From the NCBI RefSeq assembly GCF_903772925.1, contig NZ_LR812090.1, positions 468,593 through 532,592 on the forward strand: DNA of 64,000 bases, written 5' to 3'. Numbering within the stretch: position 1 is the first letter of the stretch; every line of letters starts with the position of its first letter. Source of the DNA: Alteromonas macleodii (GTDB lineage: Bacteria > Pseudomonadota > Gammaproteobacteria > Enterobacterales > Alteromonadaceae). Made by a program: the position numbers and the translations under genes. The notes under the pieces are model-generated. The model made no database searches, had not been told where the DNA came from, and worked only from the letters and a program-made list of their open reading frames with translations. This document shows positions 32,364 to 42,235 of the stretch, piece by piece.

Positions 32364-33496
32364 GAGTAGTTGTTTACGGCGCAGGCCAACTTGCTCAAAT
32401 GATGTACTTAGCGGGAAGCCCGTTAGGTATTGAGGTTCAAGCTGTGGACGTAAACAACGATACCGTTGTACATCCAGTTAGCAAAACCCCACTCGATACA
32501 ACACTAGCGCAAGCGCTAGAGGATGCCGATGCATTAACAGTAGAGTTTGAGCATGTACCTGAAAGATTGCTTGAAGAAGCGGCTAAAACAAACAAGTTGA
32601 TGCCGAATATCGACAGTATTCTAGTTGGTGCCGACCGCGTACGCGAGAAAAAGCTGCTTGAAAGCATGAAAGTAGCAAACTGTGATCACCAGATAGTGAC
32701 CGACCTTGCTCAATTAGATGATTGCGTAAAACAGCTTGGTAGCAAACTTATTCTTAAAGCGAGTCGCGATGGCTACGACGGTTACGGACAGTGGCGTTTA
32801 AGTGATGAAGCGGATTTGCCAGCACTAAAACGCTCGCTACAAGGCCTGGACTTAGAAAACGTGCCATTAGTGGTAGAAAAAATGGTGGCATTCGATAGAG
32901 AACTATCATTAATTGGTGTACGCAACGCTAATGGCGACGTGAGAACCTATCCACTTGCTGAAAATCTGCATCACCAAGGTCAGCTTCATGTGTCGGTCGC
33001 GCCTGCAACTAGTGTGGATGATGCTCTTCAGGCTCAAGCTCACGATATTTTCGTGAAACTAGCTGAAGGCATGGACTACATAGGCGTGCTGGCAGTGGAG
33101 CTATTCCAAGTAGGCGATAAACTGCTTGTCAATGAACTTGCTCCGCGTGTACATAACTCTGGGCATTGGAGCCAGTCAGGCGCTGTAACCAGTCAGTTTG
33201 AGAATCACTTGCGTGCTGTTTGCGGTTTGCCTCTTGGCGATACGTCAGCCATAGGGCCTAGTGCTATGGTTAACATCATTGGTTGCAGCAGCTTTTCACG
33301 AGACCTGCTAAGCATTGATGGAAGTCACCTGCACTGGTACGGAAAGTCTGTTCGTGAAAAACGCAAAATGGGACACATCAATGTCACCACTAATAGTTAT
33401 GAAAATTTAGGTGAAAAGCTCATGGCGTTGAGCAAATATTTACCACTTGAGTACTTCCCGAAATTAGTTGGTGAAGCAACGCGATTAAAAGGTTGA
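32360..33496 (+). CDS. purK: N5-carboxyaminoimidazole ribonucleotide synthase
   Basis: ATP-grasp enzyme that carboxylates AIR to N5-CAIR, the partner of class I PurE. The 378 residues begin [15 protein letters not shown] and include [28 protein letters not shown] and the ATP-grasp metal segment [15 protein letters not shown]. The stop codon lies inside the -35 box of the downstream tRNA promoter. Confidence 0.97.
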   Translation: MRVVVYGAGQLAQMMYLAGSPLGIEVQAVDVNNDTVVHPVSKTPLDTTLAQALEDADALTVEFEHVPERLLEEAAKTNKLMPNIDSILVGADRVREKKLLESMKVANCDHQIVTDLAQLDDCVKQLGSKLILKASRDGYDGYGQWRLSDEADLPALKRSLQGLDLENVPLVVEKMVAFDRELSLIGVRNANGDVRTYPLAENLHHQGQLHVSVAPATSVDDALQAQAHDIFVKLAEGMDYIGVLAVELFQVGDKLLVNELAPRVHNSGHWSQSGAVTSQFENHLRAVCGLPLGDTSAIGPSAMVNIIGCSSFSRDLLSIDGSHLHWYGKSVREKRKMGHINVTTNSYENLGEKLMALSKYLPLEYFPKLVGEATRLKG

Positions 33497-33520
33497 CACC
33501 CACGCGTTTATCGCTAGAAT
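33493..33520 (+). promoter_or_regulatory. Sigma-70 promoter of tRNA-Thr, overlapping the purK stop
   Basis: A consensus -35 TTGACA (33493-33498), a 16-bp spacer and TAGAAT (33515-33520), followed by a GC-containing discriminator (ACGCATCCGC). The purK stop TGA occupies 33494-33496. The predicted start, near 33527, coincides with the first base of a terminator-like hairpin. Confidence 0.75.
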
Positions 33521-33526
33521 ACGCAT

Positions 33527-33549
33527 CCGCTGTCTAGGCAGCGGTTTTT
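33527..33549 (+). terminator. Terminator-like hairpin before tRNA-Thr
   Basis: CCGCTG/CAGCGG stem with TCTAGG loop and five T residues. It would terminate transcripts coming from purEK. Because the tRNA promoter begins transcription at about the first stem base, the same hairpin forms the extreme 5' end of the tRNA precursor. Confidence 0.65.
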
Positions 33550-33556
33550 AAAGTGT

Positions 33557-33632
<76 letters not shown>

Positions 33633-33698
33633 TTTTTCTTTTTTCCTATGCCAAACTTACGTACACTTGCTTACGAATACTCATTCGGAGCAGACTGT

Positions 33699-34280
33699 AT
33701 GTCACTTTTTTCCAAATCACTTAAACCTTTAGTTATCGTTACTGGCTTATTTTCTTTAAGCTTGTCTGGGACTATTTCAGCCCATGGCAATGATCATGAT
33801 AACCACCACAAGCCAGAAGAGCAGCACAGGCACGCCAGTAAGCAAACTGACGTTATGGTGATGAACGGTTACGCCAGAGCAACCTTTGCCTTGGCAAAAA
33901 CCGGCGCAGTGTACTTTACTTTACATAATCAAAGTAAAAGCGATAAAACGCTGATATCTGTTTTAGTACCCCAAGATATAGCAAGTGATGCGCAAATCCA
34001 CACAACGGTTATGCAAGATGACGTCATGAAAATGCGTGAGCTAACTGAAGGGGTTAAGGTTAAAGCGGGCCAAATGATTGCGTTTGAACCAGGTGGTCGC
34101 CACATAATGCTGTTGGGACTGACCAAAGGTTTAAAAGAGGGTAGTGAAATAGCGCTAACACTTAAGTTTGACGATGCGAGCGAGGCTAAGGTAAGACTGC
34201 CTGTTAAAAAAGAGCCATCAGCTGGAAAAGAGCCATCAGCCAAAAAAGAAACGGGTGATGGCCATCATCACCACCATTAG
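33699..34280 (+). CDS. Periplasmic PCuA(C)-type copper chaperone, His-rich
   Basis: A 193-residue exported protein. The signal peptide ends near ISAHG. The mature N-terminus is a His-rich segment (HGNDHDNHH), and the core has the PCuA(C) copper-site pattern: a histidine-containing strand, then DDVMKMREL, then GGRHIMLLGL, with His and Met ligands. It is therefore likely to deliver copper(I) to cytochrome oxidase or store it. The C-terminus has a short repeat (KEPSAGKEPSAKKE) and ends in five histidines. ATG 33699 has GGAG upstream; the frame is open to 33648. Confidence 0.85.
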   Translation: MSLFSKSLKPLVIVTGLFSLSLSGTISAHGNDHDNHHKPEEQHRHASKQTDVMVMNGYARATFALAKTGAVYFTLHNQSKSDKTLISVLVPQDIASDAQIHTTVMQDDVMKMRELTEGVKVKAGQMIAFEPGGRHIMLLGLTKGLKEGSEIALTLKFDDASEAKVRLPVKKEPSAGKEPSAKKETGDGHHHHH

Positions 34281-34467
34281 TCAGATATCTAAGACAAAAC
34301 GCTTAACGTCATCGATTAATACGATGGAAGCAATTAACTAAACCGTTAATCTAAATCAAAAATTATAGAGTATTATTAACCTATATTATCAAGACCTAGA
34401 TTTTTGATGGCCAAGAAACTGGCTGAACGAAAATCTCTAAAAGGGTTTCAACGTTAAGGAGTGTGAC

Positions 34468-34941
34468 ATGAGCAAGATTGATATTGGTATTTCTGAAAGC
34501 GATCGTAACGCAGTAGCAGAAGGCCTGAAAAAGCTATTGGCCGATTCTTACACTTTGTACCTTCAAACGCATAACTTCCATTGGAATGTAGAAGGGCCGC
34601 AGTTCCGTGAACTGCATCTTATGTTTGAAGAGCATTACACCGAACTTGCGGAAGCGGTAGACGAAATCGCAGAGCGTATCCGTACTTTAGGTGTTTCAGC
34701 GCCGGGCACATATAAGTCGTTCGCTGAACTTAGTTCAATTGAAGAAGTTGAAGGTGTGCCTGAGGCCAACGAAATGGTTCGCTTACTGACTCATGGTCAT
34801 GAGCAAGTAGTGAAAACGTGCCGCGAATCATTAAAGCTAGCGCAAGATGCGGACGATGAATCATCTGCAGCGCTAATCGGTGACCGCATGCGTGTTCACG
34901 AGAAAACAGCGTGGATGCTTCGTGCAACGCTTCCAAAATAA
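34468..34941 (+). CDS. dps: Dps-family ferritin-like protein
   Basis: A 157-residue subunit expected to form a 12-mer that oxidises and stores iron and protects DNA in starvation or peroxide stress. The intersubunit ferroxidase site is present: His38 (HWNVEG), His50, Glu54, Asp65 and Glu69 (DEIAER). It lacks the Lys-rich N-terminal tail of E. coli Dps, so DNA binding is doubtful. GGAG-type ribosome site (AAGGAG) just upstream of ATG. A strong terminator follows. Confidence 0.92.
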   Translation: MSKIDIGISESDRNAVAEGLKKLLADSYTLYLQTHNFHWNVEGPQFRELHLMFEEHYTELAEAVDEIAERIRTLGVSAPGTYKSFAELSSIEEVEGVPEANEMVRLLTHGHEQVVKTCRESLKLAQDADDESSAALIGDRMRVHEKTAWMLRATLPK

Positions 34942-35020
34942 ATACGCCGCCGTGGTGAAGGTGGTTCGCATCGTTTAGACGACAAACTAACTTTATCGCA
35001 TTAGCGAGTAAAACTATCAC

Positions 35021-35050
35021 AAAGGGTACAGCAGCGCTGTACCCTTTTTT
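35021..35050 (+). terminator. Rho-independent terminator after dps
   Basis: AAAGGGTACAGC/GCTGTACCCTTTTTT stem-loop, 80 bp downstream of the stop codon. Confidence 0.85.
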
Positions 35051-35128
35051 GTATACTGCTATAACTTAAAAAATAATAGAAGAAGTCTGTGCAACCAAAC
35101 ACAGCTTCTGTAAAAGAGGCTTCTAACG

Positions 35129-36322
35129 ATGAAACCATTAAGCACTTTAGCAGTTAAGTCCAAACCCTTAAGCACGTTAGCGCGCCCGATAGCGTGCGCA
35201 GTAGCGAGTGCAATGGCGCTAACGGTAAGCCAATTCGCCCTAGCTCATGGCGATCATAAGCATGGCGAAGCGCATGAAATTACTGACAGCGATATAACCG
35301 TAACCACGCTTGCTGAAGGTTTAGAGCATCCATGGGGCATGGTGTTTTTACCTGATGGAGACTTGCTGGTAACCGAACGAGCGGGTGGTATCCAACGATT
35401 GTCAAAAGACGGTAAATTGTCAGGGCGCCTAAACAACGTACCAGAAGTGGTCGCGCAGAACCAAGGTGGTATGTTAGACATTACCATCGACCCAGACTTT
35501 GCCAGCAACAACACAATTTATTTCTGTTACAGCAAAGCGAGTGAGAAAGAAGGCAAGCCTGGCAGCAGTAGTAGTGTTGCAAAAGCCACGCTTACTGATT
35601 CGGGCCTTGAGAATGTCGATGTTATCTTCAGTGCCGACTCTATTGTCGATAATGGCTTTCACTTTGGCTGTCGCTTAGCATTCGATGCTAAAAAGCACTT
35701 ATACGTGACCATGGGCGATCGCTATAAGTACATGAAAGAAGCGCAGAACACCGATAATCACTTTGGTAAAATTGTGCGTATCAACCGTGACGGCAGCGCA
35801 GTAGAGGATAACCCCTTTACCGATGGCAATGCCCCTGAAATATTTAGCTATGGTCACCGCAATGTCCAAGGCGTAACTATTCACCCTGAAACCGGCGCAG
35901 TTTGGGCGATGGAACACGGTCCTAAAGGCGGTGATGAAATTAATATCTTAGAGCGCGGTGCGAACTACGGTTGGCCAGAAATTACCTATGGCGTTGACTA
36001 CAGCGGCGATATTATCAGCGATAAAACTCATATGGATGGTATGCAGCAGCCTTGGTTGTACTGGGATCCGTCCATTGCACCAAGCGGCTTAACCTTCTAT
36101 CAGGGCGACATGTTTAAAGAGTGGAACGGCGATATATTAGTGGGCTCTTTAAAATTTACGCACCTTCGCCGTATCAAGGTAGAAGATGGAAAGCCAGATG
36201 AGCAGTTCGAGTATGTTCGAGACAATCACGACCGCATCCGCGACGTAGAAGTGGGGCCAGATGGTGCTATTTACTTACTGACAGACGCGCCCAATGGCAA
36301 AGTTGTGAAGCTGACCAAATAA
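35129..36322 (+). CDS. PQQ-dependent sugar dehydrogenase (Asd/YliI type)
   Basis: Periplasmic soluble-type aldose dehydrogenase of 397 residues. After a long N-terminus with a signal peptide (cleavage near ALAHG), the six-bladed beta-propeller shows LEHPWGMVFLPDGDLLVTER, HFGCRLAFD, YGHRNVQG, EHGPKGGDEIN, NYGWPEITYG and VGPDGAIYLLTD, as in the glucose/sorbosone dehydrogenase family. It depends on PQQ supply from elsewhere, since no pqq genes are visible in the window. The gene is a single unit between two terminators. Confidence 0.93.
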   Translation: MKPLSTLAVKSKPLSTLARPIACAVASAMALTVSQFALAHGDHKHGEAHEITDSDITVTTLAEGLEHPWGMVFLPDGDLLVTERAGGIQRLSKDGKLSGRLNNVPEVVAQNQGGMLDITIDPDFASNNTIYFCYSKASEKEGKPGSSSSVAKATLTDSGLENVDVIFSADSIVDNGFHFGCRLAFDAKKHLYVTMGDRYKYMKEAQNTDNHFGKIVRINRDGSAVEDNPFTDGNAPEIFSYGHRNVQGVTIHPETGAVWAMEHGPKGGDEINILERGANYGWPEITYGVDYSGDIISDKTHMDGMQQPWLYWDPSIAPSGLTFYQGDMFKEWNGDILVGSLKFTHLRRIKVEDGKPDEQFEYVRDNHDRIRDVEVGPDGAIYLLTDAPNGKVVKLTK

Positions 36323-36341
36323 GGGTCGATGATAAAAAAAG

Positions 36342-36377
36342 AAAGGCGCCATTTTCACTGAAGGGCGCCTTTTTTCT
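36342..36377 (+). terminator. Terminator between the PQQ dehydrogenase and S9 peptidase genes
   Basis: AAGGCGCC/GGGCGCCTT stem with an 11-nt loop and a T-run, lying between two convergent genes. Confidence 0.8.
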
Positions 36378-36404
36378 TAAAGAGAGCTCATAATTTAAAC
36401 CGAT

Positions 36405-38513
36405 TTACTCGCTGTCGTTGTCTTTCTTGTGGCGCTCAAACCACGCCACAATATTTCCCACCTTTTGAATCAAGCGAGAGGGGCGGCTTGCAATGCCGTG
36501 TGAAGCCCCTGGAATTCGCACCATCGCCGCATCCACACCTTGCAGTTTCAGCGCTTGGTAATATTGCTCGGTTTCACTGATGGGGGTGCGGTGATCGGCT
36601 TCGCCGGTTAGCAGCATAGTTGGCGTTACTACATTACCCACTAAACTTAGCGGGCTGCGCTGCCACAACTTATCGGCAATTTTCCAAGGCATATCAGCCA
36701 TCCAATATTGGCTAAAGTAAGGATATGCATCAGCCGTCAACGAAAAGCTCATCCAGTTGATAACGGGTTTCGCCACTACTGCCGCACTAAAGCGCTCAGT
36801 TTTACCAATAGACCAGGCAGTAAGTGTACCGCCACCCGAGCCGCCGGTAATAAACAAGTTCTCTGAATCAACATAGCCTTGTTCAACAACGGCGTCTACC
36901 ACGTCCATCAAGTCGTTGTAGTCTTCTGACGGGTAGTTATGGTGAATTAAATTACCAAATTCTTCACCGTATGAGCTACTGCCTCTTGGGTTAGCCCATA
37001 CCACAACATAACCTTGCGCCGCCATTAGCTGAATTTCCATAGCAAAATGAGGGCCGTAGGCCGCATGAGGACCGCCGTGAATTTCTAATATCAGCGGGTA
37101 TTTCTTGCTGCTATCGAATCCAGGTGGCAAAGCAATCCATGCGTCGATAGGTAGTTCGTCAACACTTGATTCTACGGAAAGATCTTGTACCTCTGCCAAC
37201 GTCTTATGCCCGAGTGCGTCGTTATTTAAAGCGGTAAGCACTGTGTCGTCTTTACCTTTTCTGTAAAGCGCTAAGTCGCCAGGCATGGTGCGGCTGGCAG
37301 TGGTATAAACGATGTCACCTTTTTCACTAACTGCAAAGTCACCTGACGTGTAAGGGCGGCCAAAGGCCTGACCGCCAATACTTACATCAATAGTTCTTAC
37401 ATCACCTTTAAGGTTGACTGTAGCAAGCTTAGTCTCGCCATGATCAAGATAAGAGAAAACTAATCCGCGACTGTCTTTACGCCACGTGAACTTACCTAAG
37501 CTTCTATCTAACGATGTAGTTAAGCGGGTGATATCACCACTTTTAAGCTCTAGTACAACAATGTCACCGTTTTGGTATGAAAGCTTTCTGTCGTTTAGCT
37601 GAGTAAACGCAAGGTACTTTCCGTCGGGGCTTAAGGTTGGTCTGCCTTCAGGGCCCTCCATATCGGTAACTTGTTCAACTGCCGCTGTGCTTACGTTCAC
37701 TTTGTAGATATCGCCAGACAATGGGTGCAGCGCATAGTCTTCTCGCTGCGGTGTGGCGAAATAAATCCAGTCATTGTTTCTAGAAAAGGCAAGGGTACCG
37801 CCGCTTGGGAATTTCCCCATTGTTAACTGTCGCGGTGTGCCGCCTTCCACAGGTAAAACAAAAATCTGATCGAAGCCTTCGCGCAAGTAGCCTATGCCGT
37901 CACCTCTATATTTTACCGCGTCAATATAGGTGGCTTGGTCAGCCCACTTTGCTCCTTTTGGCTTGCTCGGCATTCCTGTAAACAATGGCTTTTGCTTTTC
38001 TTCGGTAAACTGCGTAAAGGCTAAAGTTTTGCTGTCGTGAGACCAGGTTAACTGGCGAGGTGTCTCGCTGGTATTGGTTAAACGCACAGACTGCATTGTA
38101 TCTAAATAATAAAGGTGGATTTGTGCGCGGCCGTTGACCGATTTTGTATACGCCACCATTTTACCGTTGGGCGACAAAGTCGCCTGTGACAAGTTCTCGT
38201 CTAGTCCGATAAACGGGCGATGCTCACCTGATTTAATGTTCACCTGCCACAATCGGCTTTGTCTTCCGTCAGTCATGACATCCATGCTTTGACGAGAATA
38301 AATGACTGTTTCTTTATCAAGGAATTGAGGGTTAGCGACAAATTCCAAGTTAAAGGTATCTTCGTACGTTAGCGCATTTACGCTATCTGAATCAGAGCCA
38401 GAATTTTGCAACGCACTGGCTTGGCTGATACCTAAAACCAATAATGATAATGCTGTCGAGGTAGCTAATAAGCCTTGTCGCATAGGGCGAAGGGGGAAAC
38501 GAGACACAAACAT
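36405..38513 (-). CDS. S9 family (prolyl oligopeptidase-like) peptidase
   Basis: A 702-residue exported serine peptidase. It has a hydrophobic N-terminal signal, a seven-blade WD/TolB-like propeller (about 50-430: repeated LSPDGKYLAFT-type blades) and an alpha/beta hydrolase domain (about 440-690). The catalytic triad is visible as Ser in GGSGGGTL, Asp in TGEADHRTP, and His in PGASHGIAS. It probably trims dipeptides or oligopeptides in the periplasm. DPP4/acylaminoacyl peptidase specificity cannot be told apart here. Confidence 0.93.
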   Translation of the reverse strand: MFVSRFPLRPMRQGLLATSTALSLLVLGISQASALQNSGSDSDSVNALTYEDTFNLEFVANPQFLDKETVIYSRQSMDVMTDGRQSRLWQVNIKSGEHRPFIGLDENLSQATLSPNGKMVAYTKSVNGRAQIHLYYLDTMQSVRLTNTSETPRQLTWSHDSKTLAFTQFTEEKQKPLFTGMPSKPKGAKWADQATYIDAVKYRGDGIGYLREGFDQIFVLPVEGGTPRQLTMGKFPSGGTLAFSRNNDWIYFATPQREDYALHPLSGDIYKVNVSTAAVEQVTDMEGPEGRPTLSPDGKYLAFTQLNDRKLSYQNGDIVVLELKSGDITRLTTSLDRSLGKFTWRKDSRGLVFSYLDHGETKLATVNLKGDVRTIDVSIGGQAFGRPYTSGDFAVSEKGDIVYTTASRTMPGDLALYRKGKDDTVLTALNNDALGHKTLAEVQDLSVESSVDELPIDAWIALPPGFDSSKKYPLILEIHGGPHAAYGPHFAMEIQLMAAQGYVVVWANPRGSSSYGEEFGNLIHHNYPSEDYNDLMDVVDAVVEQGYVDSENLFITGGSGGGTLTAWSIGKTERFSAAVVAKPVINWMSFSLTADAYPYFSQYWMADMPWKIADKLWQRSPLSLVGNVVTPTMLLTGEADHRTPISETEQYYQALKLQGVDAAMVRIPGASHGIASRPSRLIQKVGNIVAWFERHKKDNDSE

Positions 38514-38805
38514 GTTTGTTCCTTTTGTTATTCTTGTTGCGCTAAGCGCGATAGGTAATGTGTTCGCAGTCGTGCTCTTAACGTTAACGCTAGGGTTAAT
38601 TTAGTAAACTGTGAACCTTATTCTCAACCATATCGCTTTCGTTTCCATTATGTAAAGGGTGTGCGGTGAAGGGGCAGGATTGTCCGTTAAAAGTGCGTAT
38701 TACTGCATGTATCGCAACACATAGCGCTATGTATAACAATGGGAGGCTAACAGCGGGTATTATCGGTAATAACGCAGTATCGCCGTTGTCTAATTCTCAC
38801 AAGGC

Positions 38806-39138
38806 TTATTCACCTTTAAGGCTAATTTTGCCCACCAGAATATCTTTAAACATAACCCAATCGCCCATCAAACTGTAAAGGGGGTGTTTGAATGTGGCGG
38901 GGCGATTTTTCTCAAAAAAGAAGTGTCCTACCCACGCAAAGCCGTAACCTACTAGCGGTATAAACCACAGTAGCGACCAGCTCGCCATATATATTGCCAG
39001 CGCTATAACGCTAAGTACTAGCCAAGAGCCGATAAAATGAAGCGTGCGGCATGTGCCGTCTTTATGCTCATTTAAATAAAACGGGTAAAACTCTTTGAAT
39101 GAAGCAAACTGAGTGTCTGTGCTGGTTTGTGTAGTCAT
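38806..39138 (-). CDS. Mpo1-like (DUF962) membrane protein
   Basis: A 110-residue protein with two or three hydrophobic helices. It keeps the family histidines: HxDGTCRTLHFIG and WVGHFFFEKNRPATF. Yeast Mpo1 is an iron-dependent dioxygenase that shortens 2-hydroxy fatty acids. Whether the bacterial homologue has this chemistry is inference. It stands alone between regions with no gene. The longer, opposite-strand 70-codon frame in the same place looks spurious. Confidence 0.85.
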   Translation of the reverse strand: MTTQTSTDTQFASFKEFYPFYLNEHKDGTCRTLHFIGSWLVLSVIALAIYMASWSLLWFIPLVGYGFAWVGHFFFEKNRPATFKHPLYSLMGDWVMFKDILVGKISLKGE

Positions 39139-39388
39139 AAAACCCTCTCGGCCAAATCTTAAAGATGTAGGGTGGCTTGATAATAAAGTAGCTCAATAGA
39201 GCGAATTTACACTACATTAACATTCATTGAGATTGTAGATTGTCGTGAAAGCGACAAAGACGAAATGGCTGCTTTTATAAAAAGAGTATGTCGCTCATTG
39301 CGAAACTAAAGATAACGCGCGTTAACCTTGTAATTTTACAGCGTCTGCCCCATATTCCTCTCAATACAAGAAATTAAAGGCCTGCGTC

Positions 39389-40258
39389 ATGGAAAATCTC
39401 GTTGCAAATAGCCAAGCAACCATCGTGGATATTACGGTAGAAAACTTTCAGCAAATTATTGTAGAAGCATCACAAGAAAAACTAGTGCTTATCGATTTCT
39501 GGGCTGATTGGTGCGAACCTTGTAAAGACCTAATGCCCATATTAGAAAAGCTGGCAGGTGAATATAGCCAGCATTTGATTTTGGCCAAAGTAGACTGCGA
39601 AGCACAGCAAGAAGTGGCGGCTCAGTTTGGTATTAGAAGCCTACCAACGGTGATGGTGGTGCAAAATGGTCAGCCCGTCGATGGCTTTGCAGGTGTACAA
39701 CCTGAGCAGCAAATTCGTGAAATGCTGGATAAATATTTGCCAAACCCAGAAGATGACCTACTTGCCACTGCTGGCAAGGCGATCCAACAAGGGGATTACG
39801 CAGAAGCACTGCCAGCGGCAAAAGAAGCCTTAACGCTTAACCCTGATAACGTAAACGCTAAGTATATGCTTATTGATTGCTACGTTGAGACTGGCTCTAT
39901 CGATGCAGCTAAAGCTTTGCTTGAAGAGATTAAGCTAGTAGATCAAGATTCTCGCTATAAGAGTTTGGCTGGCAAAATTGAACTTGCAGAACAAGCGGCA
40001 GATACGCCTGAAATACGCCAGCTTCAAGCGGCAGTAGAAGCGAGCCCTGATGACCTGCAGCTTAAGGTTGACCTAGCTGTACAGTTGCAGCAAGCGAACA
40101 AAGCACAAGATGCACTAGAACTTCTTTATACTGTATTAAAGAAAGAACTTGGCTTTGGCGATGCCAGAAAGTTAATGATGGATATGATGAACGCACTCGC
40201 TGACGGCGACCCGCTTAAGTCAGAGTATCGTCGTAAAGTCTATAGCTTGTTGTACTAA
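39389..40258 (+). CDS. CnoX (YbbN) type thioredoxin-TPR protein
   Basis: A 289-residue co-chaperone-like protein. Residues 1-120 are a thioredoxin domain with an intact redox motif FWADWCEPCKDLMP and the cis-proline loop RSLPTVM. Residues 125-289 are tetratricopeptide repeats (GDYAEALPAAKEALTLNPDNVNAKYMLIDCY). E. coli CnoX has a non-canonical active site, while this one has two cysteines, so it should be redox active. Its role with GroEL/DnaK is inferred from the family. Confidence 0.92.
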   Translation: MENLVANSQATIVDITVENFQQIIVEASQEKLVLIDFWADWCEPCKDLMPILEKLAGEYSQHLILAKVDCEAQQEVAAQFGIRSLPTVMVVQNGQPVDGFAGVQPEQQIREMLDKYLPNPEDDLLATAGKAIQQGDYAEALPAAKEALTLNPDNVNAKYMLIDCYVETGSIDAAKALLEEIKLVDQDSRYKSLAGKIELAEQAADTPEIRQLQAAVEASPDDLQLKVDLAVQLQQANKAQDALELLYTVLKKELGFGDARKLMMDMMNALADGDPLKSEYRRKVYSLLY

Positions 40259-40316
40259 GCCTATTCGGGTTTTAGCGTTCACAGTAACGCTAAAACCATC
40301 GCCTTGGGCTATAAAA

Positions 40317-40736
40317 CTAGCAAATAGGTGAAAACCCTTCCTTATGCAACCAGTTAAGTGCCTCGAAGTATTTTTCAAAATACTCCCGTTCATAGTTGCT
40401 CGTTTCAAAATCACGTTGGTTTGAAGGATGGGTGCGTTCTAGTTGAGCACGCTTGATCATTCCGCTATCTAGCACATACGCTGAACGACTAAGCCCTTTC
40501 GAAATATTTACCTTTATTGCATCCGCTAAACGGGTCTGACATTCCGGCGTAGATAATACCCAACGGCGTCCGTCCATTAAGGCTGCCCAAGGCTTATTGT
40601 CGAACCTATCAATAAGCTCATGCATTTCCTCTATAAAAAATTCTGTTGTTTTAAGGTTCCACGCTCCGGTAGCAAACACTTCAAGAACGTTACCTGAGAC
40701 ATCCAATGAATAATTTCCGTATTTAGGAAAACGCAT
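40317..40736 (-). CDS. Small protein, possible STAS/SpoIIAA-like fold
   Basis: A 139-residue soluble protein. The pattern of strands and helices (YSLDVSGNVLEVFATGAWNLKTTEFFIEEMHELID, then WAALMDGRRW, then SRSAYVLDSGMIKRAQL) resembles SpoIIAA/STAS-like proteins found in marine gammaproteobacteria, but there is no conserved phospho-Ser motif that I can pin down. The function is unknown. It is a single gene, convergent with the CnoX gene. Confidence 0.7.
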   Translation of the reverse strand: MRFPKYGNYSLDVSGNVLEVFATGAWNLKTTEFFIEEMHELIDRFDNKPWAALMDGRRWVLSTPECQTRLADAIKVNISKGLSRSAYVLDSGMIKRAQLERTHPSNQRDFETSNYEREYFEKYFEALNWLHKEGFSPIC

Positions 40737-41000
40737 AAAGTACCTTTAATGTGTGTCTGCGTGGAACAGATGGAGCTTGCTAACTAGACTTACAAATCCA
40801 GCTCACCTCTATAGGGTATAGCAGAGTTTTTCAGTTTTGCAGTGGGCGTATGTATATAAGAAATAACATTAAGCGCAACGACTTGGGCAAAACTATTTAC
40901 ACCTATTTTGTAAATAAATGTTTTGCTGTAGGCGCAGGTTCATGCGAAGTACGCTGAAGTTTGATAGGGTTTAAGCGGTTTTAATATTAGGCAATAAAGC

Positions 41001-42179
41001 ATGGCATATCAGCAGTTTTATACGGGGTTTCTCAACGCTAACAAAGGTAAGCAGCACTATGCGTGTCACAGCCATTATTTTTGGCCAGACTGCACACGCG
41101 AAGCAATGCTTAACTATTGGGATGACAGTGCTAAATACGTAGACGAAAAGTGGGGGTATTTTTTCCAAACTTTAGTACCGGAACTGCAGCAGCGTATTAG
41201 CAACATACTGAATACTGGCGCGCCTGAGCAAATCGTTTTTGCGCCAAATACTCATGAATTGCTTTATCGTATTATGAGCTGCATAGATAGTGCTGCACCT
41301 TATAAAGTGGTGTCGACGGACAGCGAGTTTCACAGTTTTCAGCGCCAAGCGAGTAGGCTAGAAGAACAGGGTGCAATAGAACTTATTACCGTACCTACCA
41401 AGCCCTATCATACTTTTTCTTCACGCTTTAAAGCGGCTATTGCCGAACACAATCCTGAGCTAGTTTTCCTTAGTCAGGTCTTTTTCAACTCTGGTTATGT
41501 GGTAAGTGATATTTCACATATTGTACATAGTGTGACTAACGACAATACCCTCGTCGTAGTTGATGGTTATCACGGCTTTATGGCAAAGCCTACGGACCTT
41601 GCCGATATTGCTCATCGTATTTTTTATCTTTCAGGTAGTTATAAATACGCACAGGCGGGAGAGGGGGCGTGCTTCGCCCACGTGCCGGTGGGTTGTAAGC
41701 TAAGACCCACGTATACCGGCTGGTTTGCCGAATTTGGCGAGTTAGACAAACCCCGCGAGACGGGCGGTAAAAATAACGTGCAATATAGTTTAGATGGGAT
41801 GCGCTTTGCCGGTGCCACTATGGATTTTACAGCGCTCTACAGGTTAAGAGCTGTGCTTCGCATGTTTGAAGATAATAGTTTAGATGTTGCCACAGTTAAC
41901 GAATATATAATGGGCATGCAGCGCACATTTCTAGAGAAACTTGCTACCTGCAACCATCCCTTGCTAAACGAAAAACATCTAGCAGTAAGTGATGAAGCAA
42001 ACCGAGGGCATTTCCTTACCTTTGAATTAGATAGTGCCGATGAAACAAAAGCCCTTGCTTCAGCGCTTAAAGAGCACCATATCCTTACCGATTTTAGAGG
42101 AAACCGCTTACGGTTTGGTTTTGGTCTGTACCACACCCCTGAGTACATTGATTTAACCGCACTGAATCAGAAAGCGTAA
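41001..42179 (+). CDS. Class V aminotransferase-like PLP enzyme
   Basis: A 392-residue fold-type I enzyme in the group of cysteine desulfurases, kynureninases and serine aminotransferases. The PLP lysine is in LSGSYKYAQAGEG and the substrate-binding Asp region in VVVDGYHGF. An N-terminal YACHSHYFWPD and a C-terminal DFRGNRLRFGFGLYHTPEYI are typical of the kynureninase-like members. No other genes for tryptophan breakdown or sulfur transfer are next to it, so the substrate remains open. Confidence 0.8.
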   Translation: MAYQQFYTGFLNANKGKQHYACHSHYFWPDCTREAMLNYWDDSAKYVDEKWGYFFQTLVPELQQRISNILNTGAPEQIVFAPNTHELLYRIMSCIDSAAPYKVVSTDSEFHSFQRQASRLEEQGAIELITVPTKPYHTFSSRFKAAIAEHNPELVFLSQVFFNSGYVVSDISHIVHSVTNDNTLVVVDGYHGFMAKPTDLADIAHRIFYLSGSYKYAQAGEGACFAHVPVGCKLRPTYTGWFAEFGELDKPRETGGKNNVQYSLDGMRFAGATMDFTALYRLRAVLRMFEDNSLDVATVNEYIMGMQRTFLEKLATCNHPLLNEKHLAVSDEANRGHFLTFELDSADETKALASALKEHHILTDFRGNRLRFGFGLYHTPEYIDLTALNQKA

Positions 42180-42235
42180 GTCGTTGCTTTAAACATACGT
42201 AAATATTAACGTCACACTTATTTAAGGATAGTTTT

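Noticed and set aside
34266..34280. C-terminal run of five histidines as a possible vector tag
   Set aside because: It sits in native flanking sequence after a His-rich natural protein, with no vector linker, so it is genuine.
38666..38878. A 70-codon plus-strand ORF overlapping the DUF962 gene
   Set aside because: It overlaps a clear family gene on the other strand, has no ribosome site or recognisable motif, and has a random-looking composition.
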